Below, piece after piece: positions 24,034 to 33,696 of a DNA stretch of 63,690 nt. Made by a program: the position numbers and the translations under genes. The DNA comes from an uncultured Eggerthella sp. (GTDB taxonomy: Bacteria; Actinomycetota; Coriobacteriia; Coriobacteriales; Eggerthellaceae): positions 1-63,690 of the forward strand of contig UQVJ01000001.1 in the NCBI GenBank assembly GCA_900544455.1. The letters are read 5' to 3'. Position 1 is the first letter of the stretch, and every line of letters begins with the position of its first letter. The notes beneath the pieces were generated by a model, which was given only the letters and a program-made list of their open reading frames with translations, made no database searches and was not told the DNA's origin.

Positions 24034-25857
24034 TTAGTCGTTGTCGGTCTCTGTCTTCAGCTTGTGGCAGGCTTCCGCCATTTCATCAACCATTTCATCG
24101 AAGAGTTTTAGGGCATCTTCGACGGGTTTGGGGCTGAGCATGTCAACGCCAGCGCCACGCAGAAGGTCGATTGGCGGCTTGGAGCTGCCACCCCTCAGGA
24201 AGCCCAGGTAGTCTTCGCGGCTCTCTTCTCCCAAGTCCAAAATGCGCTGAGAGAGCGCAATGGCGGCTGCGAAGCCCGTTGCGTATTGGTATACGTAGAA
24301 GCGGTAGTAGAAGTGGGGGATGCGCGCCCATTCGAGGGCGATGTTCTCGTCGAGTGCAATGCCGTCGCCGAAGTACTGCGCGTTCAGTTCCTCGTAGATG
24401 CCGCAGAGTGCATCGGCGGTGATACCTGCGCCCTGCGCAGTGAGCTCGGCTACCTTAAGCTCGAACTCGGCGAACATCGTTTGGCGGTACAGCGTTGCGC
24501 GGAACTGCTCCAAGAAGTGGTTTAGGAAGTAGGCGCGCTCGCGTTCGCTCTTAGCATGGTCAAGGAAGTAGCGCGTAAGCAGCGCTTCGTTGCAGGTAGA
24601 TGCCACTTCTGCCACGAAGATGACGTAGTCGGAATAGCATACAGGCTGATTGGCGCAAGAAAGATACGTGTGGATGGAATGGCCCATTTCGTGGATCAGC
24701 GTGAACACATCATCGAGCTTACCCTGGAAATTGAGCAGGATTACCGGGTGCATGCCGTAGCCGCCGGCGGAGTAGGCGCCGCTGCGTTTGCCCGGAGTTT
24801 CGTACACGTCGATCCATCGCTCCGAAAGGCCGCGGCGTACTAAGGAAAGGTAGTCTTCACCCATGGGACGCAGCGCTTCCAGGATGATGTCGCAGGCTTC
24901 TTCGTAGGTGAAGGTGAGTTCTACATCGTCGACGATAGGCACGTACAGATCGGAGAAGCGCAGCTCGTCTACGTCCAGCAGCTCTTTGCGCAAGGCGACG
25001 TACTTGTACATGGCATCCATGTTGTTATGCACGGTGTCGATGAGGTTCATGTACACCTGGGTCGGTACTTCGTTGGCAGAGAGCGCTGCTTCCAGGGCGG
25101 AGCTGTAACGACGCGCTTCCGCGAAGAACTTCAGTTGTTTGTTCTGGGCGCCTAGCGTTGCGGCGAAGGTGTTGCGGAATTGGCGGTAGCTGGAATACAG
25201 CGATTCGTAGGCAGATTCGCGCAGCGTTCGATCGGCTGACATCATAAGGGGGATGTAACTGCCGTGCGTTACCGGATGCGCAACACCTTCGGCATCATGT
25301 GCGTCGGGGAATGTAAGATCGGCATCGTTGAGCAGGGAAAAGATATTGTCGGGTTGGTTGGCCATGTCGCCCGCAGCTGCCAGGAGCTTCTCTTCAGCAG
25401 GAGAGAGCACGTGCTCGCGCCTGCTGAAGATGACATCCAGGCAGCGGCGATACAGCTCCAGCCCTGGTTCCTGCGAGTAAAACTGCTCCATTTCCTGCTC
25501 GCTTAAGCCAAGTAGCTCGGAGGTGAACCAGGAAGAAGCACTGGAGATCGAAACCCAGAGCGTCATAACCTGGCTCGAATAGTCCTGGTAGCGCGATTCG
25601 CGCGTGTCTTCGTCGCTTTTTCGTTCGGCGTAGTTAACCAGCTTGGTAAGGGCCAGGCCCGCTTCGTCATCGAGCTTTAGATAGGCAAGCAGGTCGGTAG
25701 CCGAAGTGCTGATTTTTCCCTGGAACGATGCGAATTGGGACGGCAGTTCCTTTGCTTCCTCGAGCGCAGCCAAGAAAGCCTCGTCGCTTTCGAAGACGCT
25801 GGAAAGATCCCAGCGATACTGCTCGTCGATCTCGTCGCGGGAAGAATACGTTGTCAT
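24034..25857 (-). CDS. pepF: Oligoendopeptidase F (M3 zinc peptidase)
   Basis: Cytosolic zinc metallopeptidase cleaving oligopeptides of roughly 7-17 residues in peptide turnover. 607 residues, the normal length. Zinc site HEMGHSIHTYL with the third ligand Glu in the following FVAEVASTCNEALL. The family segment GKRSGAYSAGGYGMHPVILL precedes it and YYRFYVYQYATGFAAA follows. The ATG at 25855-25857 follows AAGGAGCACGCA. Monocistronic, ending at a strong bidirectional terminator. Confidence 0.96.
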   Translation of the reverse strand: MTTYSSRDEIDEQYRWDLSSVFESDEAFLAALEEAKELPSQFASFQGKISTSATDLLAYLKLDDEAGLALTKLVNYAERKSDEDTRESRYQDYSSQVMTLWVSISSASSWFTSELLGLSEQEMEQFYSQEPGLELYRRCLDVIFSRREHVLSPAEEKLLAAAGDMANQPDNIFSLLNDADLTFPDAHDAEGVAHPVTHGSYIPLMMSADRTLRESAYESLYSSYRQFRNTFAATLGAQNKQLKFFAEARRYSSALEAALSANEVPTQVYMNLIDTVHNNMDAMYKYVALRKELLDVDELRFSDLYVPIVDDVELTFTYEEACDIILEALRPMGEDYLSLVRRGLSERWIDVYETPGKRSGAYSAGGYGMHPVILLNFQGKLDDVFTLIHEMGHSIHTYLSCANQPVCYSDYVIFVAEVASTCNEALLTRYFLDHAKSERERAYFLNHFLEQFRATLYRQTMFAEFELKVAELTAQGAGITADALCGIYEELNAQYFGDGIALDENIALEWARIPHFYYRFYVYQYATGFAAAIALSQRILDLGEESREDYLGFLRGGSSKPPIDLLRGAGVDMLSPKPVEDALKLFDEMVDEMAEACHKLKTETDND

Positions 25858-25976
25858 TGCGTGCTCCTTGCGTATGCTTGGCAGCTTTTCCGTACATTGA
25901 ACTGTTTGTGCTCGGCGGTGGAGCCGTGGCGCTCGACGGGAGCGACTGCCAAGTGTTTACCTTTTCGCAAGCAATA

Positions 25977-27932
25977 CTACGACATTGGCTGCAACTTACG
26001 TTGCTGGTACAGCCCATTGTCATAGAAACCGAGTTTTCGATAATACCCACGCGTGCCAACGGCGCTGATAACGTTGATGCGTTGGTATCCTGCCTGGGAG
26101 GCGAGCTCGCAAGCGCGGTTTACCAGCTGGGTGCCCAAACCGCGATGTTGGGCATTGTTGATGCCGGCGTGCTGCAGTTTTTCCACTCGGCCATATACGT
26201 GCACTTCACGGATCATTGCTTCGCCCGCTTGGAGGGGAAAGGGTAGGGCGTAAGCGCTATCGGTCGTCTTGGACGTTGCCTCTTGGTACTCTTCTTCTAA
26301 CTGGGCTATTGCATTGGCGTGGGGCAGCGAAAGGCGCAGGAAGCCAGCAATCTTTCCTTGCGGCGTTACCCATTGAAGGAAGCGTTCGCCGGTGGCAGTG
26401 GTTTCGTACTCGATTATCTCAAGCGAAAGGTCTTCAGCGGAAACGTTGGCAAGGCTCACTTCGCGATGGCGAATTTCTGCCGTGGCAAGACCTTCGGAAT
26501 CAATTCGCTGTTCAACCAGCTGGCGCAGGTTCACCTTTTTATTGCCCGCTTTGATATCGGGTGCCGAAATGTCTCGAATCATGCGGGAAATGCGCGTAAA
26601 GGCAGGTGTTGCGCAGGTGTCGGAGACCAACACGTCTACCAAACTGGGTTCAGGGTAGGGCTGCCAGGTGCGATCTTCGTAGCGCTCGCAGAGCCCGGTT
26701 CCTTCCACAAGGACGCAGGGGTAGAGCTTCACTTCGTCGGGTTGGAAGGCGGGATCATTACAAAGACGCAGGTAGTCGGCTTTATCCGATTCTGGTGTGG
26801 CACCCAGTAAATTCACCATGGCATGAACATGGGTTTTGAAGCCGAACAAACGCAGCAGCTCGAATGCGCGTTGGATTTGCTCCGTAGAGGTATGCCGGTC
26901 GTTGAGCGTATGCACCTTTTCATCCAGACTTTGGATGCCCATTTGAACTTTAGTGCAGCCCATGCGGCGCAGTGCCGCCAAGTGGGTGGGCGTTATGCGC
27001 TCGGGACGCGTTTCTATTACCAAGCCTACTACGCGGTGGTGTCCATCGACGTTGGCAAGGTGTTCGGCTTCGAGTTCTTCCCACGTTGCCTTTTGCCATT
27101 GGGCAACCGATGCCCATGCGTCATTTTCGCCATACAAACGGTCAAAGGCCTGGTTGTATGTTGTTTCTCGGTTGTCGATACGATGCTGTTCTTCAGAAAC
27201 GAAGCGCTTGAGGGATTCTGGGTCGCAGGAGATTCCCGCCGATTCGTAGGCGCGTTTGCGTGCGGGAAGGCTCTCATGCGCCTGGGAGCCATCGTTCAGC
27301 GCCCGGAACAGTTCGCGGATGAACCAGATCTGATAGCTTTCCGGGTAATCGCTCCAAGTGCCGCCCAAAACGATGAGCTCGACTTTGTCGGTGACGTGGC
27401 CCATTTCGGTGAGGGCCTTGAGGCGCGCAGCTACCTGCAAGTAGGGATCGAAGAAGGTGCGCTCGGCGCGCTGACACGCAGGCTCGTCGGCCAGATAGCT
27501 TTTGGGCATGCGTAAATCGTTGGGGCAGTACAGGCAGTTGCTTGAGCACTTCCATGGCTTGGTGAGCACGGTGATGGTGGCAACGCCCGAAGCGGTGCGA
27601 CGGGGTTTCATCTGCAGGGTGCGGACAAGGCGGCGCTGTTGTTCTTCGCTTAAGCCCCAATCGTTCCAACGCTGCGGCTGGTTTTTCTGCACGTCAAGGT
27701 AGAAAGCCATGAGTTGGCGCTTCGAGAGGGGGCGTGCTTTTGGCAGTTCCGAAGGCTCAGGTGTGTGGTTTTGGACGCTGCCGTTTGTAGCGTTTGGTTC
27801 AGTGCACCCGCCAGCGCGTTGTGATTCAAGAATGCGCTTGTTGTGGCGGTTGATTACCTTTGTGAGTTCGCGCTCATCAAGGCGCTCCTTTGCCTTAAGC
27901 GCATCGAGTATGTCAAAAAGAGCTTGTTCCAT
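25977..27932 (-). CDS. Elp3-family radical SAM/GNAT tRNA wobble-uridine modification enzyme
   Basis: 651-residue two-domain enzyme: a radical SAM barrel fused to a C-terminal GNAT acetyltransferase, as in Elp3, which makes cm5U-type modifications at tRNA U34. The Fe-S site is CSSNCLYCPND (Cx3Cx2C). Further barrel blocks are VELIVLGGTWSDYPESYQ, VGLVIETRPERIT and CTKVQMGIQSLDEKV. The acetyl-CoA part includes GLGTQLVNRACELASQAGYQ and GTRGYYRKLGF. The N-terminus (~110 residues) is helical and basic, suiting tRNA binding. No ribosome site precedes the ATG, but TATAAT (complement of 27940-27945) ends 7 bases before it, so the mRNA is probably leaderless. Stand-alone bacterial Elp3 lacks the eukaryotic Elongator partners. 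Confidence 0.92.
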   Translation of the reverse strand: MEQALFDILDALKAKERLDERELTKVINRHNKRILESQRAGGCTEPNATNGSVQNHTPEPSELPKARPLSKRQLMAFYLDVQKNQPQRWNDWGLSEEQQRRLVRTLQMKPRRTASGVATITVLTKPWKCSSNCLYCPNDLRMPKSYLADEPACQRAERTFFDPYLQVAARLKALTEMGHVTDKVELIVLGGTWSDYPESYQIWFIRELFRALNDGSQAHESLPARKRAYESAGISCDPESLKRFVSEEQHRIDNRETTYNQAFDRLYGENDAWASVAQWQKATWEELEAEHLANVDGHHRVVGLVIETRPERITPTHLAALRRMGCTKVQMGIQSLDEKVHTLNDRHTSTEQIQRAFELLRLFGFKTHVHAMVNLLGATPESDKADYLRLCNDPAFQPDEVKLYPCVLVEGTGLCERYEDRTWQPYPEPSLVDVLVSDTCATPAFTRISRMIRDISAPDIKAGNKKVNLRQLVEQRIDSEGLATAEIRHREVSLANVSAEDLSLEIIEYETTATGERFLQWVTPQGKIAGFLRLSLPHANAIAQLEEEYQEATSKTTDSAYALPFPLQAGEAMIREVHVYGRVEKLQHAGINNAQHRGLGTQLVNRACELASQAGYQRINVISAVGTRGYYRKLGFYDNGLYQQRKLQPMS

Positions 27933-27939
27933 GCGCCTG

Positions 27940-27945
27940 ATTATA
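27940..27945 (-). promoter_or_regulatory. Consensus -10 box (TATAAT) of the leaderless elp3 gene
   Basis: TATAAT on the minus strand ends 7 bases before the elp3 ATG, with ATGACA 15 bases upstream as a possible -35. The start point would fall at or beside the start codon, and no Shine-Dalgarno sequence is present. Confidence 0.55.
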
Positions 27946-28008
27946 GGCGAAGGCGAAATCTGTCATGTTGGTGATGCAGGCGCTTTGGGCGATATGCCTC
28001 CCGAAGCC

Positions 28009-29058
28009 CTATGCGAACAGCATGAACAGGTGAGCAAGAAGGAAACCGATAAGGCCGCAGGCAGGGAAGGTAAGCACCCATGCAAGAACCATGTTTCGGG
28101 CAATTCCCCAGTTAACGCGCTTGAACGATTTGCTGGCGCCAACGCCCATGATGGCCGATGTGTTGCAGTGTCCAGTGGAAACGGGCATGCCGGTAAGGCT
28201 TGCAAACAGTAGCGTGAAGGTGGTGGAGAAATTGGCGGCTACGCCCTGATATTTTTCAAGCTTGACCATGTCCATGCCCACCGATTTGATGATGCGCTTG
28301 CCGCCGACGATGGTGCCCAATGAAATGGCAAGCGAGCAGATGATCATGAGCCACATGGGGAATCCGCTGGAATCGGGGGTTGGGTTTCCGAAGGAAAGGG
28401 CAATGCCCAGCATGGCGATAGACATGAACTTCTGGCCGTCTTGAGCGCCATGCAAAAATGAAAGAGCTACGGCGCATACGTCTTGGATGCCGGTAAAAGC
28501 GTGGTTTGCTGCCTGGCGGTTTACGTGTTTGCAGGCTCTTTCGATGACCTTAACAAACAGCCAGCCAAGGAAAAAGCCGGCTACCAGCGAAAACACCATG
28601 CCGTAAATAACCTTGGCCCATTCTGCGGGAACTACACCTGCAAGTCCGTTCAGGGCAATGGCGCCGCCCGTTACGCCAGCGATAAGGCTGTGGGATTTCG
28701 AACAGGGAATGCCGAAGAACCAGCAGAAGATACCCCATAAAATGGCGCCGATCATTGCCGCCATCAGGGCGTAAAGCGCCGCATCGGTGTTGCCCGAGAA
28801 GTCGACCATCCCGAACATCGTTTTGGCTACGGCGGTTGATATGTAGGTCATACCCACAAGACCCACGAAATTGAATACCGCAGCCAGTCCGATGGCGACG
28901 CTGGGCTTTAAGCAGCGAGTGGAAACAACGGTGGCAATAGCGTTTGGCGCATCGGTAGCACCTGATACGGCGGTAACGCCGATTACCAGAATCAAAATGA
29001 CGAAGAGGCTTGGTTGAGCCATAGCCTGAGAGATGAAATCAAAGAAAGAAAGCGCCAT
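28009..29058 (-). CDS. PiT-family inorganic phosphate transporter (second copy)
   Basis: Membrane phosphate permease of 349 residues. The two signature repeats are more degenerate than in the copy at 7573-8730: VSGATDAPNAIATVVSTRCL (residues ~30-50) and ALSFLHGAQDGQKFMSIAML in the second half. The usual ND pair is TD in the first repeat and QD in the second, a sequence class found among bacterial PiT-type carriers whose substrate may be phosphate or sulfate. The ATG at 29056-29058 follows AAGGAACG. Upstream elements resemble a PhoP box. No accessory gene accompanies it, unlike the first copy. Confidence 0.88.
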   Translation of the reverse strand: MALSFFDFISQAMAQPSLFVILILVIGVTAVSGATDAPNAIATVVSTRCLKPSVAIGLAAVFNFVGLVGMTYISTAVAKTMFGMVDFSGNTDAALYALMAAMIGAILWGIFCWFFGIPCSKSHSLIAGVTGGAIALNGLAGVVPAEWAKVIYGMVFSLVAGFFLGWLFVKVIERACKHVNRQAANHAFTGIQDVCAVALSFLHGAQDGQKFMSIAMLGIALSFGNPTPDSSGFPMWLMIICSLAISLGTIVGGKRIIKSVGMDMVKLEKYQGVAANFSTTFTLLFASLTGMPVSTGHCNTSAIMGVGASKSFKRVNWGIARNMVLAWVLTFPACGLIGFLLAHLFMLFA

Positions 29059-29079
29059 TACGTTCCTTATATTTCCTTG

Positions 29080-29150
29080 TATGGTCGCAATTCAACATTG
29101 CATTTTTGTAACATTCATGGGTCGTATTTGACCAATTGTTAACAATGCTA
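29080..29150 (-). promoter_or_regulatory. PhoP-box-like elements upstream of the second PiT gene
   Basis: On the minus strand TTAACA-N5-TCAAAT is followed further on by TGTTACA, TTAACA-type hexamers that resemble those upstream of the first PiT gene. Weak on its own; notable because both phosphate permease genes have it. Confidence 0.3.
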
Positions 29151-29631
29151 CCCTACGTGCGCCCTCCTGGTGGTTGCAAACTGGGTGCTTTCAATAATTT
29201 CCTGCTATTTCGCTCGTTTTGCCCATCGTTTCTCTTCGGATGTTGCATTTTCAGTCGGATTAGTGTGGGATTTTGCCAGGGTGAGTTCAGTCGAACTAGC
29301 GTGCGATCTTTGCCGGGGGGGGTGAGGGCGCGAGTGCCTTGCTTGGTTGATGTCGCAGGGCCCCGTGCTGCTTGGCATGATCGGCTTCGAAGGCGCACGC
29401 GTCTTGCACGGGATGTGCTCCGTTGCGACGTTGGCGGCATATCGGCGTTTTGCTCACTTTGTTCGGCTTTTTTCGCTTGCCGTATCTGCGAGCGCTCTTG
29501 CCCTCATTCCATCGCCTCACCAGCTGCACTGCGGTATCATGATAAGAACTGTTTCAAAAGAGCTTTGAAGTGCATTTAGCGTTCAAACAAGCAGGAAAAG
29601 GCACCCAGCATAATAAAGAAGGGTAGGATTC
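29151..29631. other. Spacer between the PiT and purL genes, with an imperfect tandem repeat
   Basis: No gene recognised. Units at 29250-29285 and 29286-29326 are similar (both start TTCAGTCG and end GTGAG), the second expanded by a run of eight G (29315-29322). A TATCAT at 29535-29540 may be the purL -10 box. Confidence 0.5.
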
Positions 29632-32600
29632 ATGGTTTCTCGCATTTATGTTGAGAAAAAGCCCGGTTTCGATGTCGAGGCGGGGCAGCTCTTGCACGAG
29701 CTGCAGACGATTTTGGGCGTGAGGGCACTTACGGGTTTGCGCCTTGTTAACCGCTATGATGTCGAGGGCATTTCCGATGAGCTGTTCAAGCAGTGCATCC
29801 CCGTGGTATTCAGCGAGCCCCAGGTAGATACATCTTGCGAAAGCTGCCCCGAAGTTGAGGCTGCCCTGAAGGGCGAAAGCCCTGCGGGTCAGACGGTTTT
29901 CGCCATCGAGTTCCTTCCCGGTCAGTTCGATCAGCGCGCTGATTCTGCAAGCGAATGCATCCAGCTCATCAGCCAGGGCGAACGCCCTGCAGTCCGTAGC
30001 GCCAAAGTGTATGTGCTCGAGGGCGAACTTTCCGAGGCGGACGTTGCTGCCATCAAACATTACGTTATCAATCCGGTTGAAGCGCGCGAAGCTGCGCTCG
30101 AGGCGCGCGAAACGCTTGAAATGCAGGTGCCCGAACCCGAACCGGTAGAGGTTATCGAGGGCTTCACCGAGCTTGACAACGCTGGTCTTGCCCAGTTCCG
30201 CGAAGAGCGCGGTCTTGCCATGGACCAGGCGGATATCGAATTCTTCCAGGCTCATTTCAAGGAAATCGGACGCAACCCCACCATCACCGAGGTTCGCGTT
30301 GTTGACACGTACTGGTCCGATCATTGTCGCCATACCACATTCGGCACCGAACTTACCGACGTCAAGATCGACGACGAAACGGTGCAGCTCGCATTCCAGA
30401 AGTATCTCGCTATGCGCTCTGAGCTGGGCCGCGAGCATAAGCCGGTATGTCTGATGGATATGGGCACCATTGGTGCCAAGTACCTGCGCGCACATGGTGG
30501 CCTTCAGGGGCTCGACGAGTCCGACGAAGTTAATGCCTGCACGGTAAAGTGCAAAGTCGACGTTGACGGCGAAGAGCAGGACTGGCTGTTCCTGTTCAAA
30601 AATGAAACCCATAACCATCCCACGGAAATCGAGCCCTTCGGTGGCGCGGCAACGTGCGTGGGCGGCGCTATTCGCGACCCTCTTTCGGGCCGCAGCTATG
30701 TATATCAGGCTATGCGCGTAACCGGTGCAGGCGACCCGACCGTCCCCGTTTCCGAAACGCTTGAAGGCAAGCTTCCCCAGCGCAAGCTGGTTACCACCGC
30801 TGCCGCTGGCTATTCTTCTTACGGCAATCAGATCGGTCTTGCTACGGGCCAGGTTCACGAGCTGTATCATCCGGGCTATGTTGCCAAGCGCATGGAAGTG
30901 GGCGCGGTAGTGGGCGCAACGCCCGCCAGCCATGTCCGTCGCGAAGAGCCTGCTCCGGGCGATAAGATCGTTCTGCTGGGTGGTCGCACTGGTCGCGATG
31001 GCATCGGTGGCGCAACCGGCTCTTCCAAGACGCAGAACGTCGAAAGTGTGGAGAAGTCCGGTGCGGAAGTGCAGAAGGGCAATGCCCCGGTAGAGCGCAA
31101 GATCCAGCGTTTGTTCCGTCGCGGCGAGGCATGCCGTCTTATCAAGCGATGCAACGACTTCGGCGCTGGTGGTGTTTCCGTTTCCATCGGCGAGCTGTGC
31201 GATGGCCTGCTCATCGACCTGAATGCTGTTCCTAAGAAGTACGAAGGCTTGGACGGCACCGAGCTCGCAATCTCCGAAAGCCAGGAGCGCATGTCGTGCG
31301 CTCTTGCCGCAGAAGACGTCGAAGAATTCATCGGCTATGCGCACGAGGAAAACCTTGAGGCAACGGTTGTTGCCACGGTAACCGAAGAAAAGCGTTTGCG
31401 CATGGAATGGAACGGCGATGCAATCGTCGATATCAGCCGTGCTTTCCTTGATACCAATGGCGCCCCGAAGTATCAGGATGTTCACGTTCAGGCGGGCGAG
31501 TCGTATGCTCCCGCATGGGAAGGCTCCACGCTCGAAGAGCGCATGACATCGCTGGTCACCGACCAGAACGTCTGCTCGAACAAGGGCTTGGGCGAACGTT
31601 TCGACTCCACCATCGGTGCAGCTACCGTGCTCATGCCCTTTGGTGGCAAGCGTCAGCTCACGCCTTCGCAGGCCATGGTTGCCAAGTTCCCCGTCGATGG
31701 CGAAACCACCACGGCAAGCGCTATGGCTTGGGGCTTCAATCCGTATCTTTCCGAGAAGAACCAGTTCAAGGGTGCTTACCTTGCTGTTGTGGAAAGCGTG
31801 GCGCGCCTGGTTGCCACGGGCTTCACCCGTGAATCGGCCTACCTTTCCCTGCAGGAGTACTTCGAACGCTTGCGCGATATCCCCGAGCGTTGGGGCAAGC
31901 CTACCGCTTCCGTTCTGGGCGCTTTGATGGCTCAGGTGGATTTGGGCATCGGTGCCATTGGTGGCAAGGACTCCATGTCGGGCAGCTTCGAAGAAGGCGA
32001 AACCGAAATCCACGTTCCGCCTACGCTCATCAGCTTTGCAGTTTCCACTGGCTCTATCGACCGTGTGGTTTCTCCTGAGTTCAAGCGCGCTGGGTCGCGC
32101 ATCGTCAGCATCGCACCCGCATTTTACGACATGGATTCTCTGGTCCCCGAAGCGGATGGCATGAATGCCGCATTTAGCCTGGTTGAAACGCTTATCGGCG
32201 AAGGCAAGGTTTCCGCTGCGGCAACGTTGGGTTACGGCTGCGCTGCCGAGGCTCTGTTCAAGATGGGCGTTGGCAATGGCGTGGGCGTAAAGCTTTCCGA
32301 CGAAGTTGAGGCGGACGACCTGTTCAGCTTGGCTTATGGCAGCTTCATCGTTGAGCTTGCCGAGGGTGCTGAAATCCCTGCCAATACCGATCTGGTAACC
32401 GTTTCCGAGCTTGGCTGCACCACCGAGGCTTATGAATTCGCAGCGTGTGGCGAGGCTATCAGCATGACCAAGCTGCAGGAAGCTTGGGAGGGCGGCATCG
32501 AATCCGTATTCCCGTATCGCGGCGAAGGCGAAAAGGTTGAGCAGGTTAACTGGTCGGAAAAGCTCCCTCTGGTTTGCGGCGAATCGTTCGCGAAGCCGCG

Positions 32601-33390
32601 CGTTATCATTCCTGTGTTCCCTGGCACCAACTGCGAATACGACACCGCTCATGCCTTCAAGCGCGCCGGCGCCGAACCTGAGGTCCTGGTGATCAACAAC
32701 CTTACGCCCGCAGCGGTTGCCGAAAGCACCGATGCGTTGGTGAAGGCCATCAACAACAGCCAAATCGTTATGCTTCCCGGCGGTTTCTCCGGCGGTGACG
32801 AGCCCGATGGTTCGGCGAAGTTCATCACGGCATTCTTCCGTGCGCCTGCCGTTACCGAGGCGGTTCGTGAGCTGCTTCAGAAGCGCGATGGTCTGATGCT
32901 GGGTATCTGCAATGGCTTCCAGGCCCTTATCAAATTGGGCTTGGTTCCCTATGGCGATATCGTTCCTGCAACGCCCGAGGCTCCCACGCTTACGTTCAAC
33001 ACCATCGGTCGCCACCAGAGCGGCCTGGTTCGCACGCGCATCGCTTCGAGCCTTTCTCCTTGGCTTTCGCGCTGCAATGTGGGCGACATTCACACGGTTG
33101 CCATCAGCCACGGCGAGGGTCGTTTCGTGGCAAGCCCCGAAACAGCTGCTCAGCTTGCTGCAGCAGGTCAGATTGCAACGCAGTATGTTGATGAGGCGGG
33201 TAATCCTTCGATGGACCTTTCGGTTAATCCCAATGGCTCCATTTTGGCTATCGAGGGCATTACCAGCCCCGACGGTCGTGTTTTGGGCAAGATGGGCCAT
33301 ACCGAGCGCTCCGGCAACGGTTTGTACAAGAATGTTCCCGGCAATCTGTACCAGCCTCTGTTCGAGGGTGGCGTAGAGTACTTCAAGTAA
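29632..33390 (+). CDS. purL: Phosphoribosylformylglycinamidine synthase, fused synthetase-glutaminase (PurL)
   Basis: Converts FGAR, glutamine and ATP to FGAM in purine synthesis. 1252 residues, the long single-chain form carrying its own glutaminase instead of separate PurS/PurQ. N-terminal PurS-like part (MVSRIYVEKKPGFDVEAGQL); FGAM synthetase core with TYWSDHCRHTTFGTEL, KNETHNHPTEIEPFGGAATC and GAGGVSVSIGEL; C-terminal class I glutaminase with PVFPGTNCEYDTAHAFKRAG, LPGGFSGGDE and catalytic Cys in MLGICNGFQALIKLG, later SHGEGR. The ATG follows AGAAGGGTAGG. Monocistronic, with a strong terminator after it. Confidence 0.96.
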   Translation: MVSRIYVEKKPGFDVEAGQLLHELQTILGVRALTGLRLVNRYDVEGISDELFKQCIPVVFSEPQVDTSCESCPEVEAALKGESPAGQTVFAIEFLPGQFDQRADSASECIQLISQGERPAVRSAKVYVLEGELSEADVAAIKHYVINPVEAREAALEARETLEMQVPEPEPVEVIEGFTELDNAGLAQFREERGLAMDQADIEFFQAHFKEIGRNPTITEVRVVDTYWSDHCRHTTFGTELTDVKIDDETVQLAFQKYLAMRSELGREHKPVCLMDMGTIGAKYLRAHGGLQGLDESDEVNACTVKCKVDVDGEEQDWLFLFKNETHNHPTEIEPFGGAATCVGGAIRDPLSGRSYVYQAMRVTGAGDPTVPVSETLEGKLPQRKLVTTAAAGYSSYGNQIGLATGQVHELYHPGYVAKRMEVGAVVGATPASHVRREEPAPGDKIVLLGGRTGRDGIGGATGSSKTQNVESVEKSGAEVQKGNAPVERKIQRLFRRGEACRLIKRCNDFGAGGVSVSIGELCDGLLIDLNAVPKKYEGLDGTELAISESQERMSCALAAEDVEEFIGYAHEENLEATVVATVTEEKRLRMEWNGDAIVDISRAFLDTNGAPKYQDVHVQAGESYAPAWEGSTLEERMTSLVTDQNVCSNKGLGERFDSTIGAATVLMPFGGKRQLTPSQAMVAKFPVDGETTTASAMAWGFNPYLSEKNQFKGAYLAVVESVARLVATGFTRESAYLSLQEYFERLRDIPERWGKPTASVLGALMAQVDLGIGAIGGKDSMSGSFEEGETEIHVPPTLISFAVSTGSIDRVVSPEFKRAGSRIVSIAPAFYDMDSLVPEADGMNAAFSLVETLIGEGKVSAAATLGYGCAAEALFKMGVGNGVGVKLSDEVEADDLFSLAYGSFIVELAEGAEIPANTDLVTVSELGCTTEAYEFAACGEAISMTKLQEAWEGGIESVFPYRGEGEKVEQVNWSEKLPLVCGESFAKPRVIIPVFPGTNCEYDTAHAFKRAGAEPEVLVINNLTPAAVAESTDALVKAINNSQIVMLPGGFSGGDEPDGSAKFITAFFRAPAVTEAVRELLQKRDGLMLGICNGFQALIKLGLVPYGDIVPATPEAPTLTFNTIGRHQSGLVRTRIASSLSPWLSRCNVGDIHTVAISHGEGRFVASPETAAQLAAAGQIATQYVDEAGNPSMDLSVNPNGSILAIEGITSPDGRVLGKMGHTERSGNGLYKNVPGNLYQPLFEGGVEYFK

Positions 33391-33409
33391 GAAACACTGC
33401 TTTCTTCTT

Positions 33410-33449
33410 GAAACGCCCCCGTTTCCTGCAAGGAGCGGGGGCGTTTCTG
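33410..33449 (+). terminator. Intrinsic terminator of purL
   Basis: Perfect 12-bp GC-rich stem GAAACGCCCCCG (33410-33421) with CGGGGGCGTTTC (33436-33447). Confidence 0.75.
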
Positions 33450-33614
33450 TGCGTTTGTATGATAGCAAGCGGAAATCGGGCGGAATGCAGCTGGGGGGGC
33501 GATGCCCTTCTTGCCTGCGAGCTGAATCTGTGCACGTGCTTCGGGTTCGCTTCCTATAGCTTGCTTTCCCCGTTGTGGCTCGAAACGCACCTTACCGATG
33601 CGCGTAAACGCCCT
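33450..33614. other. Spacer between purL terminator and ettA promoter
   Basis: No gene seen. Contains a run of seven G at 33493-33499. Confidence 0.5.
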
Positions 33615-33643
33615 TTGGTGAAATCAAACGAATATAGGATAAT
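33615..33643 (+). promoter_or_regulatory. Promoter of ettA
   Basis: TTGGTG (33615-33620), 17-base spacer, GATAAT (33638-33643), about 53 bases before the GTG start. Confidence 0.5.
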
Positions 33644-33696
33644 GAAACAAGTATGCACATTGCTGGCCACCAGCATCCCTCGTGAAAGGAATCTTT

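Noticed and set aside
29554..33468. A 1304-codon open frame on the minus strand across the whole of purL
   Set aside because: It mirrors the purL codons exactly, has no ribosome site and resembles no protein. Long antisense frames are expected opposite a GC-biased coding frame.
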